DNA of 64,000 nucleotides. Source: Muricea muricata (lineage: Eukaryota; Cnidaria; Anthozoa; Malacalcyonacea; Plexauridae). The notes under the pieces are model-generated. The model was not told the DNA's origin. It saw only the letters and a program-made list of their open reading frames with translations, and did not search any database. This document shows, piece after piece, positions 1 through 12,410 of this stretch. Numbering within the stretch: the first letter of the stretch is position 1; each line of letters starts with the position of its first letter. A program made the translations under genes and the position numbers. The stretch covers positions 8,251,013 to 8,315,012 of the forward strand of contig OY979723.1 in the NCBI GenBank assembly GCA_963855995.1, written 5' to 3'.

Positions 1-1106
1 CATTCAAAAATGTAATCGTCGTATTGGCGTTATACATACTGTTAGAAAATAGCTAATTTTGGTTCACGTCCTACACATTGGTTTATAGGCAAAGTCATTC
101 CAAGTCTTTATTATTTACATTTCTCTCGAAATCATGCATAAAAATTGTTTCACAATTCTTGTGACCATCTCAACAATAACAATTCACAAAAAATGTTTTT
201 CAAGTCAGGGAAGCAGCCTGTTTAACCGTTAATTCATATTGCATTTTAAAGCCCTCATCCATGTTTGCAGAAGTCATTCAAAATAAGGCTTCCACAAATC
301 CATATAAAATTTTCTGTTTGATTTTAGCGCTAGATTGACCTGAAGATGCTAAAGTACATATACTAACACAAATCTATGAGATATGTTGCTAAATTTATAG
401 TTTCTTTACCATTTCAGATTGCATTGGAGACGAGAACTAGAGGAGATTAAACCTCTTTAAGTTATCAATATGTTGATTTCATATCGCATTGCGGCAAAAT
501 ATTTATCCTAACATGAAAACTTGGAAATATCGGAACTTTCGCTGTAAACGTCGAAGTAATATTGATTTTTGAATTTTTTGAGATAGATAGATCCTTCTTT
601 AACTAGGCCTGGGAGTGTTGTTCAATTTATCATTGTCAACGAATTAAGTTAAACAAACATTTAGTTTTAGCGAGATGCACGGGAAGATATATATCGTTTA
701 TCGAAACTTGGGATTATAGGAAATAATAAGGCCTAAAATTCTTAAAGTATGGGTAAAATGATGCTTTAGATTATAATGTAAACGTAGCTAACTAACGTAT
801 ATAAATGTATCATAAATTAACAAACGTATATAGATATTATCTGATTTGACGACTGCATCCCTAAAACCTATAGACTATTTATATATATGGTACACTATGA
901 CCGCACAATGCTAGTATTGAATGCTAATATTGTTTAAACTTACCTTTTAAGTTAAGGACTTCTTAAGGATAGTTAAGGATACTTTGTGATGCGTTACCTA
1001 GTCATCGGTCAGGACATAACTGTATGTGCTTTCAGACAATCATGGTTACTGCGTATGTTTAGCAATTATTGGTGCAGGTGGCAGGCCAAGGGGCAGGTGG
1101 CAGGAA
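1..1106. other. Gene-free flank of the duplicated unit
   Basis: I see no coding sequence here or in its copy at 6957-8062. It is AT-rich sequence. The first ~200 bases resemble a dispersed repeat that also occurs at 19925-20160. The short minus-strand ORF at 1059-1247 is a shadow over the start of the foldback arm. Confidence 0.7.
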
Positions 1107-3272
1107 CATATGTGCAATATTTGTCTGCACATGCGCGATCCTGATCACATGAAATAGCAAATGGCGGTTGTCAGATGAAATGGTGAGATTTCTCCAAATT
1201 TGGCGATAACAATGTGGTGATTTTTTGTGCGATCTGTCGGAATTCATCTGAATCCTAAACAGGTAAGAGTATTGTTCTATTTAAGTTTGATTTTAATGTA
1301 ATATTTATCTTCCTTGGCTTGAATTTTCATTGTTTACTAGTTGTTAACCGTGCCTTCGTAATTCCATCAAGTTGTTCGATTAAACCTAATACGGAGGTTA
1401 TTTAGGTCGCCCGTCGTTGGCATAGTAGGTTTTTTAACTAAACATGTTTAATCTGTCTATATCTTGGTATAACCGATCTCAGGAATAACCGATCACCAAT
1501 TTATTATCATTATTTGGCCATCACTTTGTGCATGCACATTGAAAGCAGCATTACATGGCATTAGTGATTCATTTTTTCACAAAACGTAGTTTACTATCAC
1601 ATAGTTGTGTGCCAAGTACCCGTAAGGATACTATGAGATATTTTAAATTGAAATAATCTATGATCTTCATTACATTTTCAATTTTATTGACTTCATACAA
1701 TACCTGTGGATAGAACCTCAAACCCAGCGCAACACATGGGACTTATTTGTGTGTGTGGGTAAAAAAAATAAAAAATGAGTCATGGAAACCTCTTTATATT
1801 TTGTATATTTATTATTTTTGATTTCACGGAGAAAAGAAAGTAAAGTTCCACAATAAAAAAATTGGGGAAAGGATAGTCATGTACTTGTGTGTTTGATAGT
1901 AACATGATAAAGAATAATATTTATTCCAATTTTGATTCACTTTATGATTGAATTTTTTTTATTACAACAACAGGTTATTCTATTATGTCTAATTTACCGC
2001 ATTTAATGTTTTAGCTATGAACTTAACTGACAAAAATTTTTGCTATAGTTATTATTCCTTATTATAAGTGACTTACTCAAGGATTCAAATGATTGTTTTG
2101 TTCAGTAAATGTGGATTATTTAAGAAACTGTTCATAGAAACCACACTAAAAGAGCAAATGTTTTTCCTTATCATTTGTTCAATGTTTAGCAACCGCTTAG
2201 TCTATTAAAAAAATTGGGAAAACACGCCAATTTTGAATTGGTTCCAACATAGTTAGTATTATACTTTTTATGTACCATTTGGTCTCAAGATATATAAACA
2301 TGTTTAGCATAGTTGATTCAACAACTTTTCTTTATTCAATAGACTCCACGTCAAGGTCATTTGTGAGATATTTGTGAATTCAAACGTCTTGTTCCAATCT
2401 CGTTTCAGTGTTGTTTCTATGAGCAGTTTCTTAAATAATCAAACAGACAAGTACATGTCTGGCCAATAGACTGGTGACACGAATGTGCTAAAACTATCCT
2501 TTCCCCAATTTTTTTATGGTGGAACTTTACTTTCTTTTCTCCGTGAAATCAAAAATGATAAATATACAAAATATAAAGAGGTTTCCATGACTCATTTTTT
2601 ATTTTTTTTACCCACACACACAAATAAGTCCCATGTGTTGCACTGGGTTTGAGGTTCTATCCACAGGTATTGTATGAAGTCAATAAAATTGAAAATGTAA
2701 TGAAGATCATAGATTATTTCAATTTAAAATATCTCATAGTATCCTTACGGGTACTTGGCACACAACTATGTGGTAGTAAACTACGTTTTGTGAAAAAAAT
2801 GAATCACTAATGCCATGTAGTTCTTGTATTATCTGCTTTCAATGTGCATGCACTAATTGATGGCCAAATAATGATAATAAATTGGTGATCGGTTATTCCT
2901 GAGATCGGTTATACCAAGATATAGACAGATTAAACATGTTTAGTTAAAAACCTACTATGCCAACGACGGACGACCTGAATAACCGCCGTATTAGGTTTAA
3001 TCGAACAACTTGATGGAGTTACGAAGGCACGGTTAACAACTAGTAAACAATGAAAATTCAAGCCAAGGAAGATAAATATTACATTAAAATCAAACTTAAA
3101 TAAAACAATACTCTTGCCTGTTTAGGATTCAGACGAATTCCGACAGATCGCACAAAAAATCACCACATTGTTATCGCCAAATTTGGAGAAATCTCACCAT
3201 TTCATCTGACAACCGCCATTTGCTATTTCATGTGATCAGAATCGCGCATGCGCAGACAAATTGCACATATGT
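1107..3272. mobile_element. Foldback element, ~775-bp inverted arms (copy 1)
   Basis: The left arm (1107-1877) and right arm (2493-3272) are near-perfect inverted repeats. The outer ends read ACATATGTGCAAT and its complement; the inner ends read TTGGGGAAAGGATAGT and its complement. The ~615-bp spacer holds a second, weaker inverted repeat (about 2107-2141 against 2411-2443). No transposase is encoded, so this is a non-autonomous foldback or MITE-like insertion. I could not define a target duplication. It sits upstream of the Helentron reading frame. Confidence 0.88.
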
Positions 3273-3895
3273 TGGTGGCAGGTGGAAGGTGGAAGACGAG
3301 CCGCTCTTATGACGTAATTTGTACTGCGGTAATGTAACCATTACAATTACTTAATGTAAGATATTTCAACATAGTTCGTGTCATGTGACTTATCTCACTT
3401 ATGTTCGACCATTGTTATTCGATATTTTGTGGACGCAAAGTGTAAATCGTAAAGGTAAGCAAAATTTTGCATCATTTTCTTCTCATTTTGTTCTTTTATT
3501 ATTGTATTTTCTCGCCATTTCAAGACTCTTGTCGGAAAAAATATAAGTTTCGACGAGATTTATTATTTTGCGTACATATCTTGGAGCAAATTTGCTCGCA
3601 CTGACGGGTATTTGTCAGGCACGTGTACGTGGTTCCACGGCGTGGTTCTTCGTGCACCCTATACTGGAAAAGTTGAGCCAGCCTTGCTGTAATATTGAGC
3701 CAGTCTTACTGGAAAAGTTGAGCCAGCTTTGCTGGAATATTGAGCCAGTCTTACTGGAAAATATAGACTACCTGCCAACTGCAGGTTATACAAATTTATT
3801 GACATTACAATAACTTTTTGGCTACTGACAACTTTGAATATAGTATTCAATTTTATTAAGTATACTTATATATTTCTGTGTATTAGATTGCAAAT
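3273..3895. other. Leader region upstream of the Helentron ORF (copy 1)
   Basis: This region has no convincing gene. It includes the 45-bp minisatellite at 3663-3762 and a pyrimidine-rich stretch ending in TATTAG just before the ATG at 3896. It probably holds the 5' regulatory or untranslated part of the Helentron. The identical region in copy 2 is 10229-10851. Confidence 0.5.
3663..3762. repeat. 45-bp minisatellite, 2.2 copies
   Basis: A 45-bp unit beginning ACTGGAAAAGTTGAGCCAG starts at 3663 and again at 3708, followed by a 10-base partial third copy. Each unit contains two TTGAGCCAG half-units. Short ORFs over it (3568-3813 plus, 3659-3850 minus) are repeat-driven and not real genes. Confidence 0.85.
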
Positions 3896-5079
3896 ATGGG
3901 AGTGACAATTGAAATATATCGATCACGAATTGGTTCTCATCACATTTTCATGGAAGGCCATAAAAGTAACTTTCAAGGTCAATTTTGGAATGAAATGCTG
4001 CTAAAATTTTATATTAGTTTACTTTTACCTCCAAACATTAAATTCAGGTTTGATACAATATGTAAAGAAAATGCACAGTATCCAGACAATGTTTATAACA
4101 TTGGACAGTTGTTACTAAAGCTTTCAAATGATGTGGAAGAAAACCCTGGCCCAACTATTAATGATATTGTGGATTGCTCTTACACAATTCATGCTAGTTT
4201 TAACCAAGGTAACAATTTATTTGGATCGAATGCTGGAAAACAATGTGTGGCAATGTCATTAAGTGCAATTGTGTACAAAGAAATCAAATCAGTGAATATC
4301 TGGAACCAAACAACTCTAAACACAATCATGGTATGTGGAGATAATTTATACGGTGCAATCAAAGTATTAATAAGAACTATTTATCATTAACTGATGTGCC
4401 TGAGTTTGTTGATATGAACAATAACACTTTTCATTTGGAATATAGTGACCCCTTTTCAGGGGCATTACTTATGACTGTTAACAATTACCCTTTTGTTACC
4501 GTTGAGAATGCTTTACATGAAGTATTTCATTCTTTAAATTATAAAAGTTGTTTATTAACCATTGGTGTGAATACTGTTGCTATCATGATGCCATTTCCTG
4601 ATGTATTTAAAGTGTTTGATTCTCATTTAAGAGATCTTTCTGGTATGCCTAGTATGTTAGGATATTGTGTTCTTGTTTCAGTTGAAGGGATCCAGAATCT
4701 TGCTCAATATTTTCACTTCACATCTCACTGCAGTGCATCAAATGATTACATTCTATTTGAATTAAAGGGTGTAAACTGTGTCAACATAATGGATGTTACC
4801 TATGATAATGTGAACCGAGAGTCTGTTGTGTCAGGTAATTTAGAAAGTGTTGCTTCTTCTGGGAATAGAGAGCAAAGGTATGCCAAATTAAAACAGTATA
4901 ATAATCTCAGAGAAATACAAAGACAAAATGAGTCTTCAGATAAAAATCACGCTCAACTGGAAAGAGAAAGACTTGCTAAAGCAAAAGATTTCAATAACCA
5001 GAGAAAAGTCCAAAGAGAAAATGAATCTCCTGAAGAAAAAAAAGCCCGGTTTGAAAAAGGGAAAGTCAAAGAAAAATGA
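3896..5079 (+). pseudogene. Helentron protein N-terminus: 2A leader plus cysteine protease (copy 1)
   Basis: The ATG at 3896 opens a 164-residue frame. Residues 1-78 form a leader containing IYRSRIGSHH. A 2A motif, D79-V-E-E-N-P-G-P86, follows. Next comes a domain with SFNQGNNLFG and a candidate nucleophile C117 in AGKQCVAM. A one-base shift near 4362 moves the frame to 4396-5079, where FDSH (residues 75-77 of that frame are D-S-H) supplies the matching Asp/His motif. The Cys plus DxH pattern resembles the deubiquitinase domain of herpesvirus large tegument proteins, a fold also found in transposons; I infer this from motif memory only. The tail is a charged coiled coil. The frameshift is shared with copy 2. 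Confidence 0.72.
4130..4153 (+). other. 2A ribosome-skipping motif (copy 1)
   Basis: The codons encode DVEENPGP, an exact match to the 2A consensus D(V/I)ExNPGP, preceded by LLLKLSN. In known 2A elements the Gly-Pro bond is not formed and translation resumes at Pro. Here that would release an ~85-residue leader from the protease-containing polyprotein. Confidence 0.88.
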
Positions 5080-5454
5080 ATCTCCAGAATAAAGGGAGCA
5101 AAGACTTGCAAAAATGAGAGAGTATAATAACAGGAGAAGGACTCAAAGACAAAATGAATCTCCTGAAGAAAAAGAAGCCTGGCTTGAAAAATGACAATAT
5201 CAAAAGGAAAAGTCAAAGAAAAATGAATCTCCAGAACAAAGGGAGCAAAGACTTGTTAAATTGGAGAGTGTAATAACAGGAGAAGGACCCAAAGACAAAA
5301 TGAATCTCCTGAAGAAAAAAAAGCTCGACTTGAAAAAGGGCATCTTCGAAACAAATACTCAAAGAAAGATGCATCTCTAAAACAAAGGAAACAAAGACTT
5401 TCATTAAAGCAAAAAGAAAATATAGGTAATCATGAATCTACTGATATACAAACC
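4864..5454 (+). pseudogene. Decayed coiled-coil repeat segment of the Helentron protein (copy 1)
   Basis: Charged repeats of roughly 23-26 codons with a core like QRQNESPEEKKARLEK recur at about 4900, 5010, 5150 and 5290. The reading frame breaks several times (stop at 5077-5079, another near 5194, frame changes after it). Similar Glu/Arg-rich repeats precede the Rep region in other Helitron-class proteins. Minus-strand ORFs over this interval (4953-5216, 5213-5404) are shadows of the purine-rich repeats. Confidence 0.65.
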
Positions 5455-6576
5455 TTGACTGAAAGTCTGATAAGAAACTTTCATGAATCTGTATCAACAG
5501 GACCACTGTATATTTGTACATGCTGTGATCATTTGTGGTATAAATATAGTGTTTCACCTGCTAATCAGTTAACATTGAAAAATCCCGATATGGTGAAGTA
5601 TCTGCAAGACATAGTAAGTGTTGATAATGTTAAATGGGTTTGTCAAACGTGTAGCAGACACTTAAAAAAAGGAAAAGTCCCTCCTTGTGCAATTGTTAAT
5701 GGAATGCGATTTCCAACCAGACCTAATTTTTTTGACCTTAATGAATTAGAATGTAGACTTATTGCTCCTCGATTGGCATTTCAAAAGATATACCAAGCCC
5801 CTAGTGGTGGGCAGTTAAAAATCAATGGTAATGTTGTAAATGTTCCAGCAGATGTTAATAGTACCGTTAATATGTGACCTCGTTTGGCAGATGATACAGG
5901 TACAATTAAGGTTCAGTTGAAAAGAAGATTGCGATACAAAAGCTCTGCACTTTCATTAAACATAAGACCAAATAAAGTGATGCAAGCAGCTGCTTGGTTA
6001 GTGAATACAAGCCCTTTGTATCAAGATCAGGGAATTACTATTGATGAAAATTGGTTGAGGGAGGTACAAGAATCCCTTGGTGAGACTGATAATACCTCCG
6101 TAATCTCAAATGACACAGACAGTCAAACTGTAGAAAACTCTGTAGAGGATGAATGGAGCGAAGATGAAACAGAGCTACCAGCTGGTGTTACTGATACCAT
6201 GTTGACTCCACCTGATTATGTGGATAATAGTGAAAGACAACAAATTTACAATGTTGCACCTGGAGAAGGTAATACACCATTAAGTGTGTTTAGAGATCAG
6301 TACTGTGAGGAAATGGCTTACCCAGGAATATTTCTAGGGCAAAAGAGACCAGATGATAAGCAAAGGTTGAAAAGTGTTTATTACAGTGAAATTTGTAAGT
6401 CTGAACTACGAAGATCAGATGGACGAGCTGCTATGTGTGTGGAAAACATATTCTTTAAAGCTAAAAAGTTGCAGATAAAATTTTTGATTGGACAGTCGCA
6501 GATTGCTCTACGAAAGAACAAAATAGGGAATAGAACATTGACTGCTGGCGAGTTAAAAACACCTGAAGGTCTATAA
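5455..6576 (+). pseudogene. Helentron C2C2 zinc region and pre-Rep domain (copy 1)
   Basis: The frame is open from before 5455. It carries paired cysteines (CTCCDHLW, then CQTCSRH about 45 residues later), followed by VPPCAIVNGMRF and RLIAPRLAFQKI. These are hallmarks of the conserved domain upstream of Rep in Helitron helicases (the DUF6570 type, as I remember it). A TGA at 5875-5877 interrupts it. The same frame resumes at once with PRLADDTGTIKVQLKRRL and runs to a stop at 6574-6576. The first stop is present in both tandem copies. Confidence 0.7.
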
Positions 6577-6945
6577 AGTTTGATAAACCATGATGATGGT
6601 TTTAGATTCTTAAGGACTTTGAGAGGGTCACCTCCATATTTTGAAAGAGCAAAAAAGACTTGTTCGCTATGATTCGACAATTGGGACCTGCATCGCTATT
6701 ATGTAGCTTTTCATCAGCAGAAACCAAGTGGAATCATCTATTGAGAATTCTTGGTAACTTAATACATCACAAGAATTATAGTGAAGAAGAATTGAATAAT
6801 CTTACCTGGGATGACAGATGTCGTCTTATTCAAAGTGACCCAGTAACTTGTGCTAGACATATTGATTTCCAATTCAATACTTTCTTAAAAGATGTTTTAA
6901 TGAGCGAACTTGCTCCTCTAGCAAAAGTAAAGGACTGGTTCTGAA
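6577..6945 (+). pseudogene. Truncated Helitron_like_N / Rep start (copy 1)
   Basis: After the TAA the same frame reads SLINHDDGFRFLRTLRGSPP, then slips one base in the A6 run at about 6651-6656 into AMIRQLGPASLLCSFSSAE, typical of the Helitron_like_N domain. Coding similarity ends at KDWF (6942), where the duplication junction creates a TGA at 6943-6945. Copy 1 therefore lacks the HUH motif, the helicase and the endonuclease. Confidence 0.75.
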
Positions 6946-8062
6946 TGCAACTTTAACATTCAAAAATGTAATCGTCGTATTGGCGTTATACATACTGTTA
7001 GAAAATAGCTAATTTTGGTTCACGTCCTACACATTGGTTTATAGGCAAAGTCATTCCAAGTCTTTATTATTTACATTTCTCTCGAAATCATGCATAAAAA
7101 TTGTTTCACAATTCTTGTGACCATCTCAACAATAACAATTCACAAAAAATGTTTTTCAAGTCAGGGAAGCAGCCTGTTTAACCGTTAATTCATATTGCAT
7201 TTTAAAGCCCTCATCCATGTTTGCAGAAGTCATTCAAAATAAGGCTTCCACAAATCCATATAAAATTTTCTGTTTGATTTTAGCGCTAGATTGACCTGAA
7301 GATGCTAAAGTACATATACTAACACAAATCTATGAGATATGTTGCTAAATTTATAGTTTCTTTACCATTTCAGATTGCATTGGAGACGAGAACTAGAGGA
7401 GATTAAACCTCTTTAAGTTATCAATATGTTGATTTCATATCGCATTGCGGCAAAATATTTATCCTAACATGAAAACTTGGAAATATCGGAACTTTCGCTG
7501 TAAACGTCGAAGTAATATTGATTTTTGAATTTTTTGAGATAGATAGATCCTTCTTTAACTAGGCCTGGGAGTGTTGTTCAATTTATCATTGTCAACGAAT
7601 TAAGTTAAACAAACATTTAGTTTTAGCGAGATGCACGGGAAGATATATATCGTTTATCGAAACTTGGGATTATAGGAAATAATAAGGCCTAAAATTCTTA
7701 AAATATGGGTAAAATGATGCTTTAGATTATAATGTAAACGTAGCTAACTAACGTATATGAATGTATCATAAATTAACAAACGTATATAGATATTATCTGA
7801 TTTGACGACTGCATCCCTAAAACCTATAGACTATTTATATATATGGTACACTATGACCGCACAATGCTAGTATTGAATGCTAATATTGTTTAAACTTACC
7901 TTTTAAGTTAAGGACTTCTTAAGGATAGTTAAGGATACTTTGTGATGCGTTACCTAGTCATCGGTCAGGACATAACTGTATGTGCTTTCAGACAATCATG
8001 GTTACTGCGTATGTTTAGCAATTATTGGTGCAGGTGGCAGGCCAAGGGGCAGGTGGCAGGAA

Positions 8063-10228
8063 CATATGTGCAATATTTGTCTGCACATGCGCGATCCTGA
8101 TCACATGAAATAGCAAATGGCGGTTGTCAGATGAAATGGTGAGATTTCTCCAAATTTGGCGATAACAATGTGGTGATTTTTTGTGCGATCTGTCGGAATT
8201 CATCTGAATCCTAAACAGGTAAGAGTATTGTTCTATTTAAGTTTGATTTTAATGTAATATTTATCTTCCTTGGCTTGAATTTTCATTGTTTACTAGTTGT
8301 TAACCGTGCCTTCGTAATTCCATCAAGTTGTTCGATTAAACCTAATACGGAGGTTATTTAGGTCGCCCGTCGTTGGCATAGTAGGTTTTTTAACTAAACA
8401 TGTTTAATCTGTCTATATCTTGGTATAACCGATCTCAGGAATAACCGATCACCAATTTATTATCATTATTTGGCCATCACTTTGTGCATGCACATTGAAA
8501 GCAGCATTACATGGCATTAGTGATTCATTTTTTCACAAAACGTAGTTTACTATCACATAGTTGTGTGCCAAGTACCCGTAAGGATACTATGAGATATTTT
8601 AAATTGAAATAATCTATGATCTTCATTACATTTTCAATTTTATTGACTTCATACAATACCTGTGGATAGAACCTCAAACCCAGCGCAACACATGGGACTT
8701 ATTTGTGTGTGTGGGTAAAAAAAATAAAAAATGAGTCATGGAAACCTCTTTATATTTTGTATATTTATTATTTTTGATTTCACGGAGAAAAGAAAGTAAA
8801 GTTCCACAATAAAAAAATTGGGGAAAGGATAGTCATGTACTTGTGTGTTTGATAGTAACATGATAAAGAATAATATTTATTCCAATTTTGATTCACTTTA
8901 TGATTGAATTTTTTTTATTACAACAACAGGTTATTCTATTATGTCTAATTTACCGCATTTAATGTTTTAGCTATGAACTTAACTGACAAAAATTTTTGCT
9001 ATAGTTATTATTCCTTATTATAAGTGACTTACTCAAGGATTCAAATGATTGTTTTGTTCAGTAAATGTGGATTATTTAAGAAACTGTTCATAGAAACCAC
9101 ACTAAAAGAGCAAATGTTTTTCCTTATCATTTGTTCAATGTTTAGCAACCGCTTAGTCTATTAAAAAAATTGGGAAAACACGCCAATTTTGAATTGGTTC
9201 CAACATAGTTAGTATTATACTTTTTATGTACCATTTGGTCTCAAGATATATAAACATGTTTAGCATAGTTGATTCAACAACTTTTCTTTATTCAATAGAC
9301 TCCACGTCAAGGTCATTTGTGAGATATTTGTGAATTCAAACGTCTTGTTCCAATCTCGTTTCAGTGTTGTTTCTATGAGCAGTTTCTTAAATAATCAAAC
9401 AGACAAGTACATGTCTGGCCAATAGACTGGTGACACGAATGTGCTAAAACTATCCTTTCCCCAATTTTTTTATGGTGGAACTTTACTTTCTTTTCTCCGT
9501 GAAATCAAAAATGATAAATATACAAAATATAAAGAGGTTTCCATGACTCATTTTTTATTTTTTTTACCCACACACACAAATAAGTCCCATGTGTTGCACT
9601 GGGTTTGAGGTTCTATCCACAGGTATTGTATGAAGTCAATAAAATTGAAAATGTAATGAAGATCATAGATTATTTCAATTTAAAATATCTCATAGTATCC
9701 TTACGGGTACTTGGCACACAACTATGTGGTAGTAAACTACGTTTTGTGAAAAAAATGAATCACTAATGCCATGTAGTTCTTGTATTATCTGCTTTCAATG
9801 TGCATGCACTAATTGATGGCCAAATAATGATAATAAATTGGTGATCGGTTATTCCTGAGATCGGTTATACCAAGATATAGACAGATTAAACATGTTTAGT
9901 TAAAAACCTACTATGCCAACGACGGACGACCTGAATAACCGCCGTATTAGGTTTAATCGAACAACTTGATGGAGTTACGAAGGCACGGTTAACAACTAGT
10001 AAACAATGAAAATTCAAGCCAAGGAAGATAAATATTACATTAAAATCAAACTTAAATAAAACAATACTCTTGCCTGTTTAGGATTCAGACGAATTCCGAC
10101 AGATCGCACAAAAAATCACCACATTGTTATCGCCAAATTTGGAGAAATCTCACCATTTCATCTGACAACCGCCATTTGCTATTTCATGTGATCAGAATCG
10201 CGCATGCGCAGACAAATTGCACATATGT
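8063..10228. mobile_element. Foldback element, copy 2
   Basis: This is the same element carried along in the second tandem unit: arms about 8063-8833 and 9449-10228. It is almost identical to copy 1, which dates it as older than the tandem duplication. Confidence 0.88.
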
Positions 10229-10618
10229 TGGTGGCAGGTGGAAGGTGGAAGACGAGCCGCTCTTATGACGTAATTTGTACTGCGGTAATGTAACCATTAC
10301 AATTACTTAATGTAAGATATTTCAACATAGTTCGTGTCATGTGACTTATCTCACTTATGTTCGACCATTGTTATTCGATATTTTGTGGACGCAAAGTGTA
10401 AATCGTAAAGGTAAGCAAAATTTTGCATCATTTTCTTCTCATTTTGTTCTTTTATTATTGTATTTTCTCGCCATTTCAAGACTCTTGTCGGAAAAAATAT
10501 AAGTTTCGACGAGATTTATTATTTTGCGTACATATCTTGGAGCAAATTTGCTCGCACTGACGGGTATTTGTCAGGCACGTGTACGTGGTTCCACGGCGTG
10601 GTTCTTCGTGCACCCTAT

Positions 10619-10718
10619 ACTGGAAAAGTTGAGCCAGCCTTGCTGTAATATTGAGCCAGTCTTACTGGAAAAGTTGAGCCAGCTTTGCTGGAATATTGAG
10701 CCAGTCTTACTGGAAAAT
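10619..10718. repeat. 45-bp minisatellite, second tandem unit
   Basis: Copy of the array at 3663-3762 in the second 6956-bp unit, with the same repeat number. Confidence 0.85.
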
Positions 10719-10851
10719 ATAGACTACCTGCCAACTGCAGGTTATACAAATTTATTGACATTACAATAACTTTTTGGCTACTGACAACTTTGAATATAGT
10801 ATTCAATTTTATTAAGTATACTTATATATTTCTGTGTATTAGATTGCAAAT

Positions 10852-12035
10852 ATGGGAGTGACAATTGAAATATATCGATCACGAATTGGTTCTCATCACA
10901 TTTTCATGGAAGGCCATAAAAGTAACTTTCAAGGTCAATTTTGGAATGAAATGCTGCTAAAATTTTATATTAGTTTACTTTTACCTCCAAACATTAAATT
11001 CAGGTTTGATACAATATGTAAAGAAAATGCACAGTATCCAGACAATGTTTATAACATTGGACAGTTGTTACTAAAGCTTTCAAATGATGTGGAAGAAAAC
11101 CCTGGCCCAACTATTAATGATATTGTGGATTGCTCTTACACAATTCATGCTAGTTTTAACCAAGGTAACAATTTATTTGGATCGAATGCTGGAAAACAAT
11201 GTGTGGCAATGTCATTAAGTGCAATTGTGTACAAAGAAATCAAATCAGTGAATATCTGGAACCAAACAACTCTAAACACAATCATGGTATGTGGAGATAA
11301 TTTATACGGTGCAATCAAAGTATTAATAAGAACTATTTATCATTAACTGATGTGCCTGAGTTTGTTGATATGAACAATAACACTTTTCATTTGGAATATA
11401 GTGACCCCTTTTCAGGGGCATTACTTATGACTGTTAACAATTACCCTTTTGTTACCGTTGAGAATGCTTTACATGAAGTATTTCATTCTTTAAATTATAA
11501 AAGTTGTTTATTAACCATTGGTGTGAATACTGTTGCTATCATGATGCCATTTCCTGATGTATTTAAAGTGTTTGATTCTCATTTAAGAGATCTTTCTGGT
11601 ATGCCTAGTATGTTAGGATATTGTGTTCTTGTTTCAGTTGAAGGGATCCAGAATCTTGCTCAATATTTTCACTTCACATCTCACTGCAGTGCATCAAATG
11701 ATTACATTCTATTTGAATTAAAGGGTGTAAACTGTGTCAACATAATGGATGTTACCAATGATAATGTGAACCGAGAGTCTGTTGTGTCAGGTAATTTAGA
11801 AAGTGTTGCTTCTTCTGGGAATAGAGAGCAAAGGTATGCCAAATTAAAACAGTATAATAATCTCAGAGAAATACAAAGACAAAATGAGTCTTCAGATAAA
11901 AATCACGCTCAACTGGAAAGAGAAAGACTTGCTAAAGCAAAAGATTTCAATAACCAGAGAAAAGTCCAAAGAGAAAATGAATCTCCTGAAGAAAAAAAAG
12001 CCCGGTTTGAAAAAGGGAAAGTCAAAGAAAAATGA
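10852..12035 (+). pseudogene. Helentron protein N-terminus: 2A leader plus cysteine protease (copy 2)
   Basis: This is the equivalent of 3896-5079 with the same domain order and the same one-base frameshift near 11318. It differs by few residues (for example Tyr to Asn in the VTYDNVN stretch). This copy is continuous with the downstream Rep-helicase-endonuclease, so it is the biologically relevant 5' end. Candidate catalytic residues are the Cys in AGKQCVAM and the Asp/His of FDSH. Confidence 0.72.
11086..11109 (+). other. 2A ribosome-skipping motif (copy 2)
   Basis: DVEENPGP is encoded as in copy 1, unchanged between copies although neighbouring codons have diverged slightly. Confidence 0.88.
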
Positions 12036-12410
12036 ATCTCCAGAATAAAGGGAGCAAAGACTTGCAAAAATGAGAGAGTATAATAACAGGAGAAGGACTC
12101 AAAGACAAAATGAATCTCCTGAAGAAAAAGAAGCCTGGCTTGAAAAATGACAATATCAAAAGGAAAAGTCAAAGAAAAATGAATCTCCAGAACAAAGGGA
12201 GCAAAGACTTGTTAAATTGGAGAGTGTAATAACAGGAGAAGGACCCAAAGACAAAATGAATCTCCTGAAGAAAAAAAAGCTCGACTTGAAAAAGGGCATC
12301 TTCGAAAGAAATACTCAAAGAAAGATGCATCTCTAAAACAAAGGAAACAAAGACTTTCATTAAAGCAAAAAGAAAATATAGGTAATCATGAATCTACTGA
12401 TATACAAACC
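12036..12410 (+). pseudogene. Decayed coiled-coil repeats (copy 2)
   Basis: Equivalent of the copy 1 coiled-coil interval, with the same stops and frame changes. One base differs at 12300 (G versus C at 5344). It joins the protease part to the zinc/pre-Rep part. Confidence 0.62.

Larger units (their letters stand above)
1..6942. repeat. Tandem duplication, copy 1 of a 6956-bp unit
   Basis: This segment recurs at a constant offset of 6956 bases, with only scattered single-base differences (for example 5344 versus 12300, and 6345 versus 13301). It contains a foldback element and the 5' half of a Helentron, and stops inside the Rep-coding region after the bases encoding KDWF. The junction to copy 2 lies at 6942/6943. 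The window starts inside the copy, so its true left edge is not visible. A recent segmental duplication or an assembly artefact are both possible. Confidence 0.95.

Noticed and set aside
1059-1247. 62-codon minus-strand ORF, repeated at 8015-8203
   Set aside because: It lies across the start of the foldback left arm and is duplicated only because the whole unit is. There is no motif and no codon pattern.
3568-3850. Short ORFs on both strands over the 45-bp repeat (also 10524-10806)
   Set aside because: Their sequence is simply the translated minisatellite in two orientations.
4953-5404. Phe/Leu-rich minus-strand ORFs that could look like membrane proteins
   Set aside because: They are antisense shadows of the purine-rich coiled-coil repeats of the Helentron protein.
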